20,495 nucleotides of DNA from Gnetum montanum (taxonomy: Eukaryota > Streptophyta > Gnetopsida > Gnetales > Gnetaceae). Below the pieces are notes generated by a model. That model was given only the letters and a program-made list of their open reading frames with translations, was not told the DNA's origin and did no database searches. The translations under genes and the position numbers were made by a program. Shown here piece by piece: positions 7,384 to 17,292 of this stretch. Positions within the stretch are counted from its first letter, which is position 1; each line of letters starts with the position of its first letter. Where the stretch lies: contig MNCI01022627.1 in the NCBI GenBank assembly GCA_015680685.1, forward strand, positions 2,725-23,219. Direction: 5' to 3'.

Positions 7384-8250
7384 TTAGCATAAGTGGCCAT
7401 CTCCCCCATGACTAAATGCAAAGGGAGAGATCCAAAATAATGAGTGCCTGTTTGAATTTTGTAAAAGTACCCAACTTCTCCCTACTGATGTTCTTAGGTT
7501 GAGGGGTGGAACTTGGCGACGCTCATACTCCAATGTGTCTATGCCTCTGTTGTTAGCATGAGTTGTCTCCTTAGTTCGTTCCATGCATATTTGTTTGCTC
7601 TTCCTAGTAGCTATCAACCACAGGGTGGCTACTATTGGTTCTGTGGTTGCAACATACAGGCATCTTTGTTTCAAAGTTTCAAGGGCACACCTATTATATG
7701 GAGGCATTTCCTCCATGTCATCACCCGATGAATCACTGTATGTGATGCATGGAACTCTCTTCTTCTCGATCTTTGAATAAATGTTTATCTTAGATATCTG
7801 CAAGGAAAGATCATGGAACCCTAGGTATGCATCTACTGTACTTAGCCATGGCCTTCCCATTATAATTGGGAAGCCCCCTTCGTTGTTGTTGATTTCAATC
7901 ACCAGGAAATTAGCTGGGTATGACCAACCATGCACAGTGGTAATAATATCCTCCACCAATCCCAAAGGAATGGTGATGGACTAGTCTGCCAGCTCCAGTT
8001 GGATGTTGCTCTTCTTAAGTTGAGGTAGGTTCCAGGCTTGATACATCTCTCGTGAAATTAAGTTGACTCCGGAACCTGAGTCAAGAAGAGCCCTATCTAG
8101 TTTATTCCCAACAATTTGTAGATAGATTAAGGGGCTCCCAGGGTTAGTTAGTTTCCTAGGAAGGTGGCCTACCTTAATCCAGTCAGTTATGGTATCTGTT
8201 AGCATAACCATATGCATACTCTATTGGACTGAAGGGTGCTCTGAAGGGTT
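7384..8250 (-). pseudogene. protease of the inner element, fused in frame to the last residues of integrase
   Basis: This is a retroviral-type aspartic protease that would process gag. On the minus strand the active site reads ALLDSGSGVNLIS (about 8094-8056). It is followed by a NIQLELAD block, a stop near 7980, then GLVEDIITTVHGWSYPANF and FPIIMGRPWLSTVDAYL, the conserved C-terminal part of OTA-clade proteases. The open stretch 7965-7384 (193 codons, the longest in the window) has no ATG at its upstream end, so it is not a gene start. Its last residues, SLFWIS and SHGGDGHLC, match the end of the outer integrase frame. The fusion therefore crosses the pol deletion near 7453-7480. Confidence 0.75.
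7401..7420 (-). other. internal polypurine-tract-like motif at the end of the coding region (inner)
   Basis: The minus strand reads GCATTTAGTCATGGGGGAG. The outer element has AACTTAGTCATGGGGGAGA at 16543-16562, just inside the end of the integrase frame. Confidence 0.6.
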
Positions 8251-10720
8251 AGATGATTGAGGCCTATACATGTACTCAACCGCTTATTGTTGCAAGAGTT
8301 TGTCTAGGTTCTTGGTTCTGAAGAAGGCCCTCTTCTTTGTACAGTTGTTAGAACCAGCACCCGGTTGCATATTTACAAGTTGAATATTTATAGCTCTTGT
8401 GGCGTTACATTGCTATGGTTCAGTAGGTAATTCCCCTTGCATTGTTCAAATAGGTTGTATGGGAACTACAGGTGGGAGAGGTGTGAATGAAGTTGAAGGA
8501 TGGAATGAGTGTGACATGTCTCCCAAAGGAGAAGGAGTCCTCCTGAAGTACTCCCGAACTTGGTAGTGATGTTGGGGAGTAGTGTGACCCGTAGAGTCAC
8601 CTGGAGAAATCGACTACTATAGATAATAACTGTAAGGATCGGGCTACCGGTAAGGGTACTGTTGTGTTGGCGGTGGCATTCCCCATGACTGTGGGTATTA
8701 CCATTGCTGATGTTGTCTAATGGGCTATGGTGGAGTTCTACTTGGGTAATACATTAGTGGTTGGTGGAACTGCCTTGGGTTACCTTGTGGATAAGGTAAC
8801 CTTTGAGGTGTTTGCCATTGATTGAATCTTGGATTTAGCGCATATACCCTAGACTCCTGTAGATGTGAGATAACTGGGCAACATCCCTTAGGATGGTCAT
8901 AGTAGTAGATCTCACATCCACTATCATCATCTGTGTTAGGGATCACAGCCTCATCAGAGATAGGAATTTTTCCCTTACCCTTGTTATGTGTAGGGCTTAA
9001 ATTTCTCCACTTTTCTTTACCTTTGTCACTACTTCGTTCTTCCTTAGACTCTTCTACGATTTTCAAGACTATTTCAATTCTTGAGTCTAAGGAATCCCAC
9101 ATTTGGTCTACCTTGGACAATACCTCGGTTGTTAATTTCTGGATCAGCAAAGTTTTCTAGTTCACCAACTCTTCGAGTGGTGACTCATCCTCCTCATCAC
9201 AGAATTTCACTTCCTTCTTGTGAAGGTAGGGGTCGTGGTTGTATTCTTCCGCACTTTCCCTCTTACGTATTTTACCCTCTTCTTGTACTACTTGTTCCAA
9301 CAAGCTTTGTACTTTTTGGGCTCTAAGTTATGACAGCCTTCCTTGGGCACAAGTCCCAAGGATTTATCTCATTTCGTGCCTTAGCCCATCCACGATGTGG
9401 TGCAGTTGCTCCTGTTGTGTGTACCCATGGCCCGGGCAACAATGTAACAATGTGTAGTAGCAGGCCATGGGAGCATCCAAGGGTTCATAAGCACCTTGTT
9501 TCTAGCCTTGGATCTTGTTACGTAGATTGGACACTCTGGAGTACGTTTGATATTTACTGTTGAAAAGTTCAAACATCGTACTCCACCTCCTAATGGTTTT
9601 CGATTCTAAGGACCGGTACCAGCTCTGCTTCTTTGGTGAGTATCCTTGGGAACAACTTAAGCTTCTACCACTCATTATCTATATTTCTCAAGGCATAGGC
9701 ATCGTGGAATGCCTGTAAATTATATTGTGGATCAGCGTTGTATCCCCTTTCAAAATGTGGGATATTATTTATGTCCAAATGCTTGATCCAACTATCTTTT
9801 AATTACCTTGAGAAAATCCTAACAGCCTCTGCAATGTCAAGCATACTTTGGGTTGTGAGTAGGGGTTCATCATGATCATCTCTATCATGACATCTATAAT
9901 GTCTACATGGTTCCCTGCTCTCCCTATGTCCTTGCCCTCATCCTACCTCTCGACTTTCCTGTCGAGGTTTCTCATCTTCCTTACCTTTATCCTAACTGTT
10001 ATGTTTTCGATGGCTATGTCCAAATGTGAAAGGAGAGTGTGAGTGGTGGGATGAAGGAGAAGAGGAAGGGGAGCCATCACCATGGTGATGTTTCTTACCT
10101 TCTCTTCGACTGCTTCAGCCCCAATTGTTATAACAATCTAAGTGTCCATCCTTAGTGTGAGTGGTTGCTACTTCTATGAATAGTTGGTGTTCACGGGGAT
10201 CAGAACCCGTAGTATGTATAGTTGATTGAAGGTTCTAATGCCTAACCTCCTCACCATCATGAGGAGGGGAAATATCAATTTCTAAGGAACCTGTAATGAA
10301 TGGTTCCATGTCTCCTATTTCGCTAAGGACATGTGGGGCTTTTCCCTTCAAAAATGCATGTTGTCCCTCTTGCCTTGCATCCCTCATACATTGTAAATCT
10401 ATGGGATTATAATCCCTTATGTCAAAATTTTCCATAACGTATTTAGCATAAAGTTGAGTCATGCCAGTCTATGCTAAGGCACGGAGAAGCATGTTCGGGA
10501 CAGATTGATCTGGAGGTAACACTATGTTACCAAATAGATCTCTCCAGCACAGTTGTTCATCCTGATGGAGGATAAAACTGTAATCAGGTATATACTCATC
10601 GGGATGAGTATAAACTATCTTATATTGTTTAGGACTTGGCTGGTTTTGGTTATGCGTTGTATGTTGCTGACTATTTTCAGTGTTAGTCCTAGGTGAATTA
10701 GCTTTGTGAGAAGAAGTCAT
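8251..10720 (-). pseudogene. gag: gag of the inner element, broken
   Basis: This is the capsid polyprotein of an OTA-clade element. It starts at ATG 10720 with MTSSHKANSPRTNTE, about 125 bases after the PBS. It continues with DYSFILHQDEQLCWRDLFGN, a His/Ser-rich linker (HHHGDGSPSSSPSSHHSHSP, about 10088-10029) and FERGYNADPQYNLQAF. The capsid core has WYRSLE, RRWSTMFELFNSKYQTYS and, later, CCPGHGY and IVDGL, resembling the Athila gag core. The segment 9150-8725 has VDQMWDSLDSRIEIVLKIV and a damaged zinc knuckle, CEIYYYDHPKGCCP, where the second Cys is Tyr. A Pro/Tyr/Gln-rich tail leads to protease. There are several stops and at least two shifts. The matching outer gag keeps CEIC in the knuckle. 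Confidence 0.8.
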
Positions 10721-10844
10721 TTTTATCGGTGTGCTATTTCACCATTATATAAATTCTTATCTAATTAATTAACCTAAAGGTTCATTAAGGCTCCCAATGA
10801 TTTGAGTGATTTCCTTATGTTCTAATTGGTGTACAAACACTTAG

Positions 10845-10862
10845 TCCCCGACAACGGCACCA
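10845..10862 (-). other. primer-binding site, tRNA-Asp (inner element)
   Basis: The plus strand TCCCCGACAACGGCACCA equals the 3' end of plant tRNA-Asp with two changes, so the minus-strand site reads TGGTGCCGTTGTCGGGGA. It begins one base after the LTR end. Confidence 0.9.
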
Positions 10863-11277
10863 ATGATGAGTGGCGGGTATCCCTACACTCAACCATACGA
10901 ATACGAGCATCTCACACATGATCCAGTCGAACTCCATAGACTAAATGCCTACATGCCACTTGGAACACTTGGGATTAATTAATTGTTGTCTTCCCAGGCT
11001 TGCTTGTATGTGTCATGGTGTATGGTTAAGCAAGTCTGAGGTATATGATTTTTATGGTATTTTATGTTTTTCTCCTATGCTAAGAGGAAAGGGTTGAGAA
11101 GCTATGTCCAACTCTAACTAATGCACTAAGTTCCTAGCATCAGCATCCGTTCCCACTTGCCGTACACACCCTGAACTATGCAACTGTGGCTACCAAATGC
11201 TAATCATTACTGGGATCACCACACGTAACACACATGCTCGAAGTGATCGTACTGAGGCACTTAACTAACCTAAGTGT

Positions 11278-11633
11278 GATAAGCATCTATTCCTTAGCTA
11301 ACCGTACACATCCTTGAATTCTCATAACCAAGTCGTACATATCCCACATTCTAGGAGACAAGGGTGAGAGAACCTAATCACGATGAGCAGCCGATTCCTT
11401 CACTAGCCGTACACATCCATAGATGCTCATAATCAAGTCGTACTAATTCAACATTCTAGGAGTTAAGGGTGAGAGAGACTAATTGTGATGAGTAGCCAAT
11501 TTCTTGACTAGCCTTACACATCTGTAGATGCCTGTAATCAAGTCGTACTCATACCGCGTTGCGATGAGCAATTGATTCCTTGACTAGCCGTACACATCCG
11601 TAGATGCTCGTAATCAAGTTGTACTCATTCCAC
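11278..11633 (-). repeat. tandem repeat array in the inner 5' LTR
   Basis: Four units start at 11278, 11382, 11487 and 11563, with lengths of about 104, 105, 76 and 71. Compared with the 3' LTR (104/76/105/76/71), one 76-bp unit is absent. Confidence 0.9.
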
Positions 11634-11878
11634 ACTAACAACAGGTAATAAATAATAAGTAAGAAAACCTATTCCATGTACTGCAAGGTTTATCCACAAA
11701 GCTCATCTTTATTGCCATACACAACTTGTGTTCAGGTACAAAGCTGCTCGAATAAATATTCGTTCACTTGGGGACTCCTACTGCGAGCACATGGAAATTA
11801 ATCTATCTCTAGGATGATCAATCCACCAAAGCTTCACTACTTTAAGCCTAGCATGAGGAATAAGGGGAGTGCCACCAC

Positions 11879-11887
11879 TTATTTATA
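11879..11887 (-). promoter_or_regulatory. TATA box of the inner 5' LTR
   Basis: The minus strand reads TATAAATAA. In element sense it lies about 20 bases downstream of the GATATC-type cluster at 11904-11946. Confidence 0.75.
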
Positions 11888-11903
11888 GATATGGTAGCAA
11901 ACC

Positions 11904-11946
11904 GCGATATCGCATGGGATGCGATATCGCAACTTATGTGATATCG
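11904..11946 (-). promoter_or_regulatory. GATATC-type palindromes in the inner 5' LTR, forming a 27-bp compound palindrome
   Basis: GCGATATCGCAT at 11904-11915 and its exact reverse complement ATGCGATATCGC at 11919-11930 are separated by GGG. Each arm contains the palindrome GCGATATCGC. A third word, TGATATCG, lies at 11939. Together they precede the TATA box in element sense. Confidence 0.7.
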
Positions 11947-11956
11947 CATCCCATCA

Positions 11957-13160
11957 GATAGTGATCAAGGAAGCAGAAAGCTAGTACCGGTCCTTAGAAC
12001 TGAAATCCATTCGCCGATGGAGTACCATGTTAGAACTGTTTAATGATAAGTATCAAACATACTCTTGAGTGTCCAACTTGTGAAAGAAAATCTAAGGATG
12101 AAATCAAGGAGGACATGAACCCTTGGATGCTACCATGGGCTGATATTATGTACTATTACATCATTTCCTAGGCCATGGTTACTTGCAAAGGGAACAACTA
12201 TACCATCTCATAGATGGGCTTAGGAATGTAATGCAAAGAACCCTTGGGACTTATTCGCAAGGAAGGCTATCTGAGCTTAGGGCCAATCAAGTACAAATAT
12301 TGTTAGAGCAAGTTACTAAAGAGGAAGGTGAGTTAAGGAAAAGATAGAGTTTGGAAGAATATAACAAAGATCCTTCCCTTTGAAAGAAGGGAGTTAGATT
12401 TTGTGAGGATGAAGAAGAATCACCACTTGAAGAGATGGTGAATAAGAAAACCTTGTCCATTCAAAAACTTGCATCGAAAGTATCAGCAAAGGTGGACCAA
12501 ATGTGGGACTCCCTAGATAATAGATTTCAAATAGTTCTCAAAATAGTAGAGGAGTCTAGAGAGGAAGGTAGTGATCAAGAAAGGAGAAAAAAGAGAGAAG
12601 CTGAATATGCATGTAACAAAGGTAAGGGCAAAGTTTCCATCAACAAAGAGGTTGTGGATTCGGATATAGACAATGATGATGGATGTGAGATATGCCAATA
12701 TGACCATCCTAAGGAATGTTGCCCTGTAATCTCACATCTAAAGGAGTTTGGGTTGTATGCACTCAACCCATGATTAAATAAAAGGCAAAGATCCCAAATA
12801 TTACCTTATCCCTAAGGTAACCTAAAGTAATTTCACCAACCCTTGATGTATTATCCAAGTGGAACTCCACCAAAACCAAATGAGTAGTATCAATAGTGGT
12901 AGCACCCACAATCATGGGGAATGCCACCACCATGTCAACAGTACTTTTATCATCAACCCAACCTGTATGAATACTACGTGCATTGGCCAATCTCTCCAAG
13001 TGACTCTCCTAGTCACGTTGCTTCCCAACCTTACTACTAGACCCATGAGTATTATAGAACTCCTTCTCCTAGGGAAGATGTTCCACAAACATACTATCCT
13101 TCTCATCTAACTACATCTCTTCCACCCTTAACTCCATTACCACATACTCTAGCCATGCAG
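11957..13160 (+). pseudogene. gag: gag, second part (outer element)
   Basis: The frame picks up exactly where the first part breaks off: GATAGTGATCAAGGAAGCAG aligns to the uninterrupted inner gag. Blocks seen are YRSLE, IRRWSTMLELFNDKYQTYS, a CP-GHGY-like region near 12170, HLIDGLRNVMQRTLG and LRANQVQILLEQV. A clean stretch, 12435-12773, carries VDQMWDSLDNRFQIVLKIV, a basic KGKGK block and the zinc knuckle CEICQYDHPKECCP (C-x2-C-x3-H-x4-C). A Pro/Tyr-rich tail (FHQPLMYYPSGTPP) follows with several stops. Compared with the inner gag, about 90 codons are missing just before protease (between MQGE and HLPRK). Confidence 0.8.
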
Positions 13161-13590
13161 GGTGAGCATCTTCCTAGGAAATTCTCTAATCCTAAGAGTC
13201 CTCTTATATATTTACAAATCACTAGGAATGAACCTTACAAGGCTCTTTTGGATTTAGGTTCTAGTGTCAACTTAATCTCTGAAGAAATGTACAAACCCTA
13301 GAACTTACCTCCATCACTATCCATTAAGACTAGTGGGGGATATTGTTACCACTATTTGTGGATGGTCGTATCTAGCTGACTTCCTAGTGATTCAAGTCAA
13401 CAACTATAAGGGAGATTTCCCAATCATAATGACAAGAGCATGGCTAAGCACAATTGATGCATGCCTAGGAATATGTGATCTTTCCCTAGAGATATCAAAG
13501 GAACATATGTTTGAAAAGATCAAGAAGAAGAAAGTTCCATGCATCGCATACATTGACACAGGGTGTAGTTGCGTGCAGAAGTCTTGATTT
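13161..13590 (+). pseudogene. protease of the outer element
   Basis: This is a retroviral-type aspartic protease. The sequence reads HLPRKFSNPKSPLIYLQI, then the active site KALLDLGSSVNLISEEMY (about 13231-13290). DLGS with Leu in place of Thr/Ser is typical of Athila proteases. After a stop and a loss of roughly 15 codons, the C-terminal half (13336-13584) reads GDIVTTICGWSYLADFL and FPIIMTRAWLSTIDACL. The Gly of the usual GRP/GRA loop is Thr here (MTRAW). The open stretch from 13333 begins with GTG and is not a real start. The protein is broken and cannot act. Confidence 0.75.
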
Positions 13591-14085
13591 GTACAATGTT
13601 TAAAATTGCCTGCATGCAACCAATGTGCACAAGTAATTAACATACAAAGATGCCTATATGCGGCAACCACAAGATAGAAATCCACCCAATGGCTAACAGC
13701 TGACCAAGAGAGCAACTCAACTATCTGCATGGAACCAACTAAGAGTTTGACTTGTATTTACATCAATAGCATAGACACATTAGATCAAGTCCATTGCTAA
13801 ATTTTAAGTCTTGACATTGAAAATATCAACTGGGGGAAGTTGGAAATCCTTGGAAACTTTAAGTAAGAACCCCTGGAGTTAAAATTGTTGCCCACAGGCA
13901 TGGAGTACACATTTCTCAAAAATGGAAAATCAGTGTTCATTAATTAAGCTTGCTCCTCAACAAAAAGAGAGACTGCTGAAAATGGTGAACAAATAGTCAA
14001 AAGCCTTTACTTGGTCATATCCTGAATTAACCAAAATAGACCCTAGGATATGCCAACATAGGATTTACACTGATCCCTCCATGAA
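13591..14085 (+). other. decayed protease-RT linker
   Basis: About 500 bases carry remnants of the linker also seen in the inner fused frame (SIDTLDQ here against GIDTLEY there). The pre-RT part near 14050-14085 reads HRIYTDPSMKPQ. No other gene is seen. Confidence 0.55.
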
Positions 14086-14950
14086 GCCTCAATGACAACT
14101 ACGGAGGTGATTAAACCCAAGGCTAAAGCAAGTGGTTAAAGATGAAATTGAACAACTTTTAAAAGCTAGGTTCATCTACCCTATTGCTGATAGCAAATGG
14201 GCTAGTCCATTAGTTATTGTGCCCAAAAAGGAAGGTAAATGGAGGATGTGTATAGAATTTTCACTACTAAACATGGAAACATTTAAAGACCACTTTCGGT
14301 TGCCATTCGTCGACTAAGTCTTAAACACCATTGTAGGGCATCGCTACTATATTTTCTAGATGGATACAGTAGATACAACCAAATCCAAATATCACCAGAA
14401 GACCAAGCCAAGATCATGTTTACAAGTCCTTCAAGAACATTTTCATACAAACAAATATCATTTGTCTTGTGCAATGCTCCTATAATGTTTCAACATTTGG
14501 TTCTAAGTATCTTCCAACAGCAAATAGGAAATGTTGTGGACGTCTTCATGGACAACTTCTCCACCTACAGAGCGAACTTTGATCAAGCCTTGGACCGATT
14601 AGAGTAAGTACTAAAGTGATGTGTTGAAGCCAATTTAAGGCTTAATTGGCAAAAAATCCATTTAATGGTCCAAGAAGGCATAGTATTAGGACATAATATT
14701 TCACAAACAAGGATAGAGGTAGACCCTGAAAAGATTAAAGTCACCCAAGGAATCACGCATCAACCTAAAACTGTAAAAGACATTCAATCATTCCTTGGAC
14801 ACACTAGCTATGATAGAAGATTCATAGAGAACTTTTCAAGGATTGCAAAACCATTGGTTGAACTAACAAAAAATGACGTACCTTTCGAATGGACCAAAGA
14901 ATGTAAGTTAGCTTTTCAAACTTTAAAATAGAAGCTTGTAGAAATACCTA
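14086..14950 (+). pseudogene. reverse transcriptase of the outer element, active site lost
   Basis: This would copy element RNA into DNA. The N-terminal part reads LKQVVKDEIEQLLKARFIYP, SKWASPLVIVPKKEGKWRM and KDHFRLPFVD. After a shift come FLDGYSRYNQIQISPEDQAK, with the first catalytic Asp kept, and FVLCNAPIMFQHL. The YxDD box reads FMDN at 14545-14556, where the second Asp codon has become AAC. The thumb follows at 14665-14931 (MVQEGIVLGHNIS, IQSFLGHTSYDRRFIENFS). Stops at the CAA-to-TAA type position after FVD and elsewhere, plus two frameshifts, break it into three open pieces. The order and motifs fit OTA-clade RT well. Confidence 0.85.
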
Positions 14951-15170
14951 TTCTACAAGCTCTTAACTAGTCCAAACCATTCCACATCATGAATAACGCA
15001 TCCAACTATGCTTTAGGAGCTGTACATACATAGTAAGATGACCAAAAACATCCTTATTACATCCATTGTGCAAGTAGGAGTATTGCTGGCGCACAACTCA
15101 ACTACACCACAACAGAAAAGGAATTAATGGCTGTGGTGTTTGCACTAGATAAGTTTAGGCACTATGTATT
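14951..15170 (+). pseudogene. RNase H of the outer element, truncated at the N gap
   Basis: The start reads SKPFHIMNNASNYALGAVH, where the usual catalytic Asp before Ala-Ser is Asn (codon 14995-14997). The second block reads AQLNYTTTEKELMAVVFAL and keeps the catalytic Glu. The frame reaches KFRHYV and then meets the four N. The usual second half, with its TDH box and the linker to integrase, is missing. Confidence 0.75.
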
Positions 15171-15174
15171 NNNN
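15171..15174. other. assembly gap (NNNN)
   Basis: Four unresolved bases. Protein similarity jumps from the RNase H middle to a point close before integrase, so more sequence than four bases is probably missing. Confidence 0.9.
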
Positions 15175-16578
15175 ATGAATACCTCTTTGTAGGTGTAGTA
15201 AATAATCAATTAACCATAGAAATAAATTGGTATAGTAGCATTCTTACCTATCTCCTTACATAAGAAACACCACAAGAGCTGGATTCTAAAAAGAAACAAC
15301 AATTTCTTCATCGAGCCAAATATTTCATGGAAATCAATGGACACATTTATAAGGTATGTCTCAATGGCTTTGTTCGATAGTGTGTTCCCAATGTATATCA
15401 ATTATGAGTTCTTGACGACACTCATGAGAGCCCTTGTGGGGGTCATTATGCTAGGAGACAAATAGCCATTAAAATCTTACTTAAAGGATATTATTGGCCT
15501 ACATTGTCCTAGGATGCTCAGCATTTCGTCTAATCTTGTGAGTGCTGCCAACATGATGGGGGAATGACTACTAGGATGGAGGGTCCACAATAATGGATTT
15601 AACCTTTAGAACCCTTTGACATATGGGGAATTGATTTTATGGGGCCTATTACACCAATGTCCAATGAAAAAGGCTACATTATTGTTGTCGTTAACTATTT
15701 CACAAAATGGGCAAAAGTAGCCACTGTTATGGATTATACATCATCTACCACTACACGATTTGTTCAACAAAAAATTGTTAACAAGTTTGTTGTGCCTTGT
15801 GCACTTATTTCTAACAATGGAACACATTTTATAGGTGAAACTTTTCAAAAATTGATGCAACACTTAGGAGTTGAGCACAACCTTACTACACCATACCACC
15901 CTCAAGTGAATGGTCAGGCCAAAGTAACCAATAGGGAGATTATGAAAATATTGACAAGAACCATTAGCAAATATAGGTGAGATTGGAGCACCAAATTGAA
16001 CGATGCTCTTTAGGCATACCACTCCACATGGAAACTCCCTATAGGCTACTCTCCCTATGAGTTAGCGTACGGAAAACTCCCAATGCTTCCTATTCAAGCA
16101 GAACTCCGTATGCTATCTATAGTGTGTGATCTCAACCTTGACCTTAATCTAGCATAAAAAGAACAGTTGATGAACCTTAACCTACTAGATGAGAAACAAT
16201 TAGTCACCTTATCATCTAATGAATTACGAAAGGCTTTTAATAAAAAATATCATAACCTAAAAATTAGAAAAGTTAAGTACCAATTGGGAGATAAGGTTCT
16301 TTATTAGAACCCCACACATGTGCCACAATGCACTAAAATTTCAAATGCTATGGAAAGGACATTATATTATTCATGCAACTTTTCCTTCAAGAGCCATGAT
16401 AATTTACAAACCTGAGAGCCCAGATAAGAAATTTTTGGTCAACATCCAACAAACCAAACCTTTCCATGAGCCTAGAATAGCCAGTATCCATACTACCATT
16501 ATTGGTGGACAACCCTGCTCGCTATTTTGGATCTCCTCCCTCAAACTTAGTCATGGGGGAGATGGCCACCAATGCTAA
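15175..16578 (+). pseudogene. integrase of the outer element, DDE triad lost
   Basis: This would insert the DNA copy into the genome. The N-terminal zinc finger is intact as H-x6-H (THESPCGGHY, His codons 15423 and 15444) and C-x2-C (CECC, 15537-15548). The core starts with WGIDFMGP, keeping the first Asp (15633-15635). The second acid reads SNNGTHF (Asn codon 15813-15815) and the third reads GQAKVTNREI (Lys codon 15921-15923). The spacing between the last two, 35 residues, is the classical one. The C-terminal part has YQLGDKVLY and, in another frame at 16318-16578, LWKGHYIIHATFPSRA and KPFHEP, the GPF-like end without a chromodomain. Many TAG/TAA stops break it. Confidence 0.85.
16543..16562 (+). 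other. polypurine-tract-like motif at the end of integrase (outer)
   Basis: AACTTAGTCATGGGGGAGA overlaps the last codons of the integrase frame (LSHGGDGHQC). It matches the tract-like copies of the inner element. Confidence 0.6.
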
Positions 16579-16933
16579 CCATTCTAAGCCCTTAGCTCTT
16601 TTTTGTATTTTTATTTTACACATTTTTATTTTACACATCTTTTCATTTTTACTTATTTTTGTTTTACCCATCGTTCACATTCTTACTATTCTTTTTTTGA
16701 TTTACTTTCATTCGTCATATAATAAGTGCTCATGATGGTGGGTTGGACTACAATAATGTCGATTGTTAATATTTCTTTTTTATCTTTTATCTTCAATGTT
16801 GATACTAAGATATGGTTCTTATGATAAAAATAAGCAATGAGTCCACATCATCCATTCATCCATTCAACGTTATGGTCTCCTTTGGCTTTGGAACTGTACT
16901 GTCCCTTATTCTAAACAAAATTATTAATGAATT

Positions 16934-17074
16934 GGTGACTTGGTATTCTTCAGACCAAGGAAGGATTCAATGGTTGAAAAGGGTGTGACCTCAAGGGGAT
17001 TCGACACATTTGTATTGGTTATTCTCTTAGGTACTTGGATGCTTTTCATGGGTTTTCTACCATTCTGCTATTGA
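16934..17074 (+). pseudogene. remnant of an unknown 3' reading frame with a hydrophobic segment (outer copy)
   Basis: I do not recognise it. It reads GDLVFFRPRKDSMVEKG, VTSRGFD and then a strongly hydrophobic stretch, TFVLVILLGTWMLFMGFL, ending at TGA 17072. The inner copy has the matching VTSRELDAFVLAILLGTW. Upstream, in a shifted frame, both copies carry NE-TSSI and MVS-G words. It could be the membrane segment of an envelope-like frame, by position. It is also possible that this is only shared noncoding DNA that happens to be open. Confidence 0.35.
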
Positions 17075-17292
17075 CCAAATATCAGGAAGTTGAATGAATC
17101 TAAATAATTCTTTGCCTGGTGTGATTCTCACATAAAAAAAACTAGTGGGAATTCAAAGCACACCCCTTAGACATAAAAGAAACATGGGATGAAAACATTG
17201 GTTATGGCACTAGAAATACATGTTACCCATGCTTGAAGGTTCCCTCTACCTAATGCCCTTTCTCACTTCCTGTTTTCATATCTTTCTCTCCT

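Larger units (their letters stand above)
4196..11956 (-). mobile_element. inner Athila-like retrotransposon lacking pol, nested in the outer gag
   Basis: On the minus strand the order is 5' LTR (11956 to 10864), tRNA-Asp PBS, gag, protease, a deletion junction near 7453-7480, a long 3' region, the polypurine tract and 3' LTR (5366 to 4196). RT, RNase H and nearly all of integrase are missing as one block, while their neighbours on both sides align to the outer element. It is therefore a non-autonomous gag-protease derivative of 7,761 bp. The two halves of the outer gag line up across it without loss. The LTRs differ at about 9% of sites by hand count, less than the outer pair, as expected for a later insertion. 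Confidence 0.9.
10864..11956 (-). repeat. 5' LTR of the inner element
   Basis: The 1,093-bp LTR has plus-strand ends TGATGAGTGG and CCCATCA. It aligns with 4196-5366 except for one missing 76-bp unit in the tandem array. In the first 400 bp or so I count about 36 differences, mostly transitions. Confidence 0.9.

Noticed and set aside
7080-7421. 113-codon minus-strand frame
   Set aside because: It is made of the CA repeat (Cys-Val run) and the T-rich short repeat (Phe-rich). The frame is low complexity and is not conserved in the outer copy.
7513-7984. Plus-strand frames opposite the inner protease
   Set aside because: They are shadows of the minus-strand protease, which has clear motifs (DSGS, GRPWLS).
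12513-12766. Minus-strand frames opposite the gag zinc-knuckle region
   Set aside because: They are shadows of the well-supported plus-strand gag frame at 12435-12773.
13333-13587. 84-codon frame as a separate small gene
   Set aside because: It starts with GTG and is the C-terminal half of the outer protease after a stop and a small deletion.
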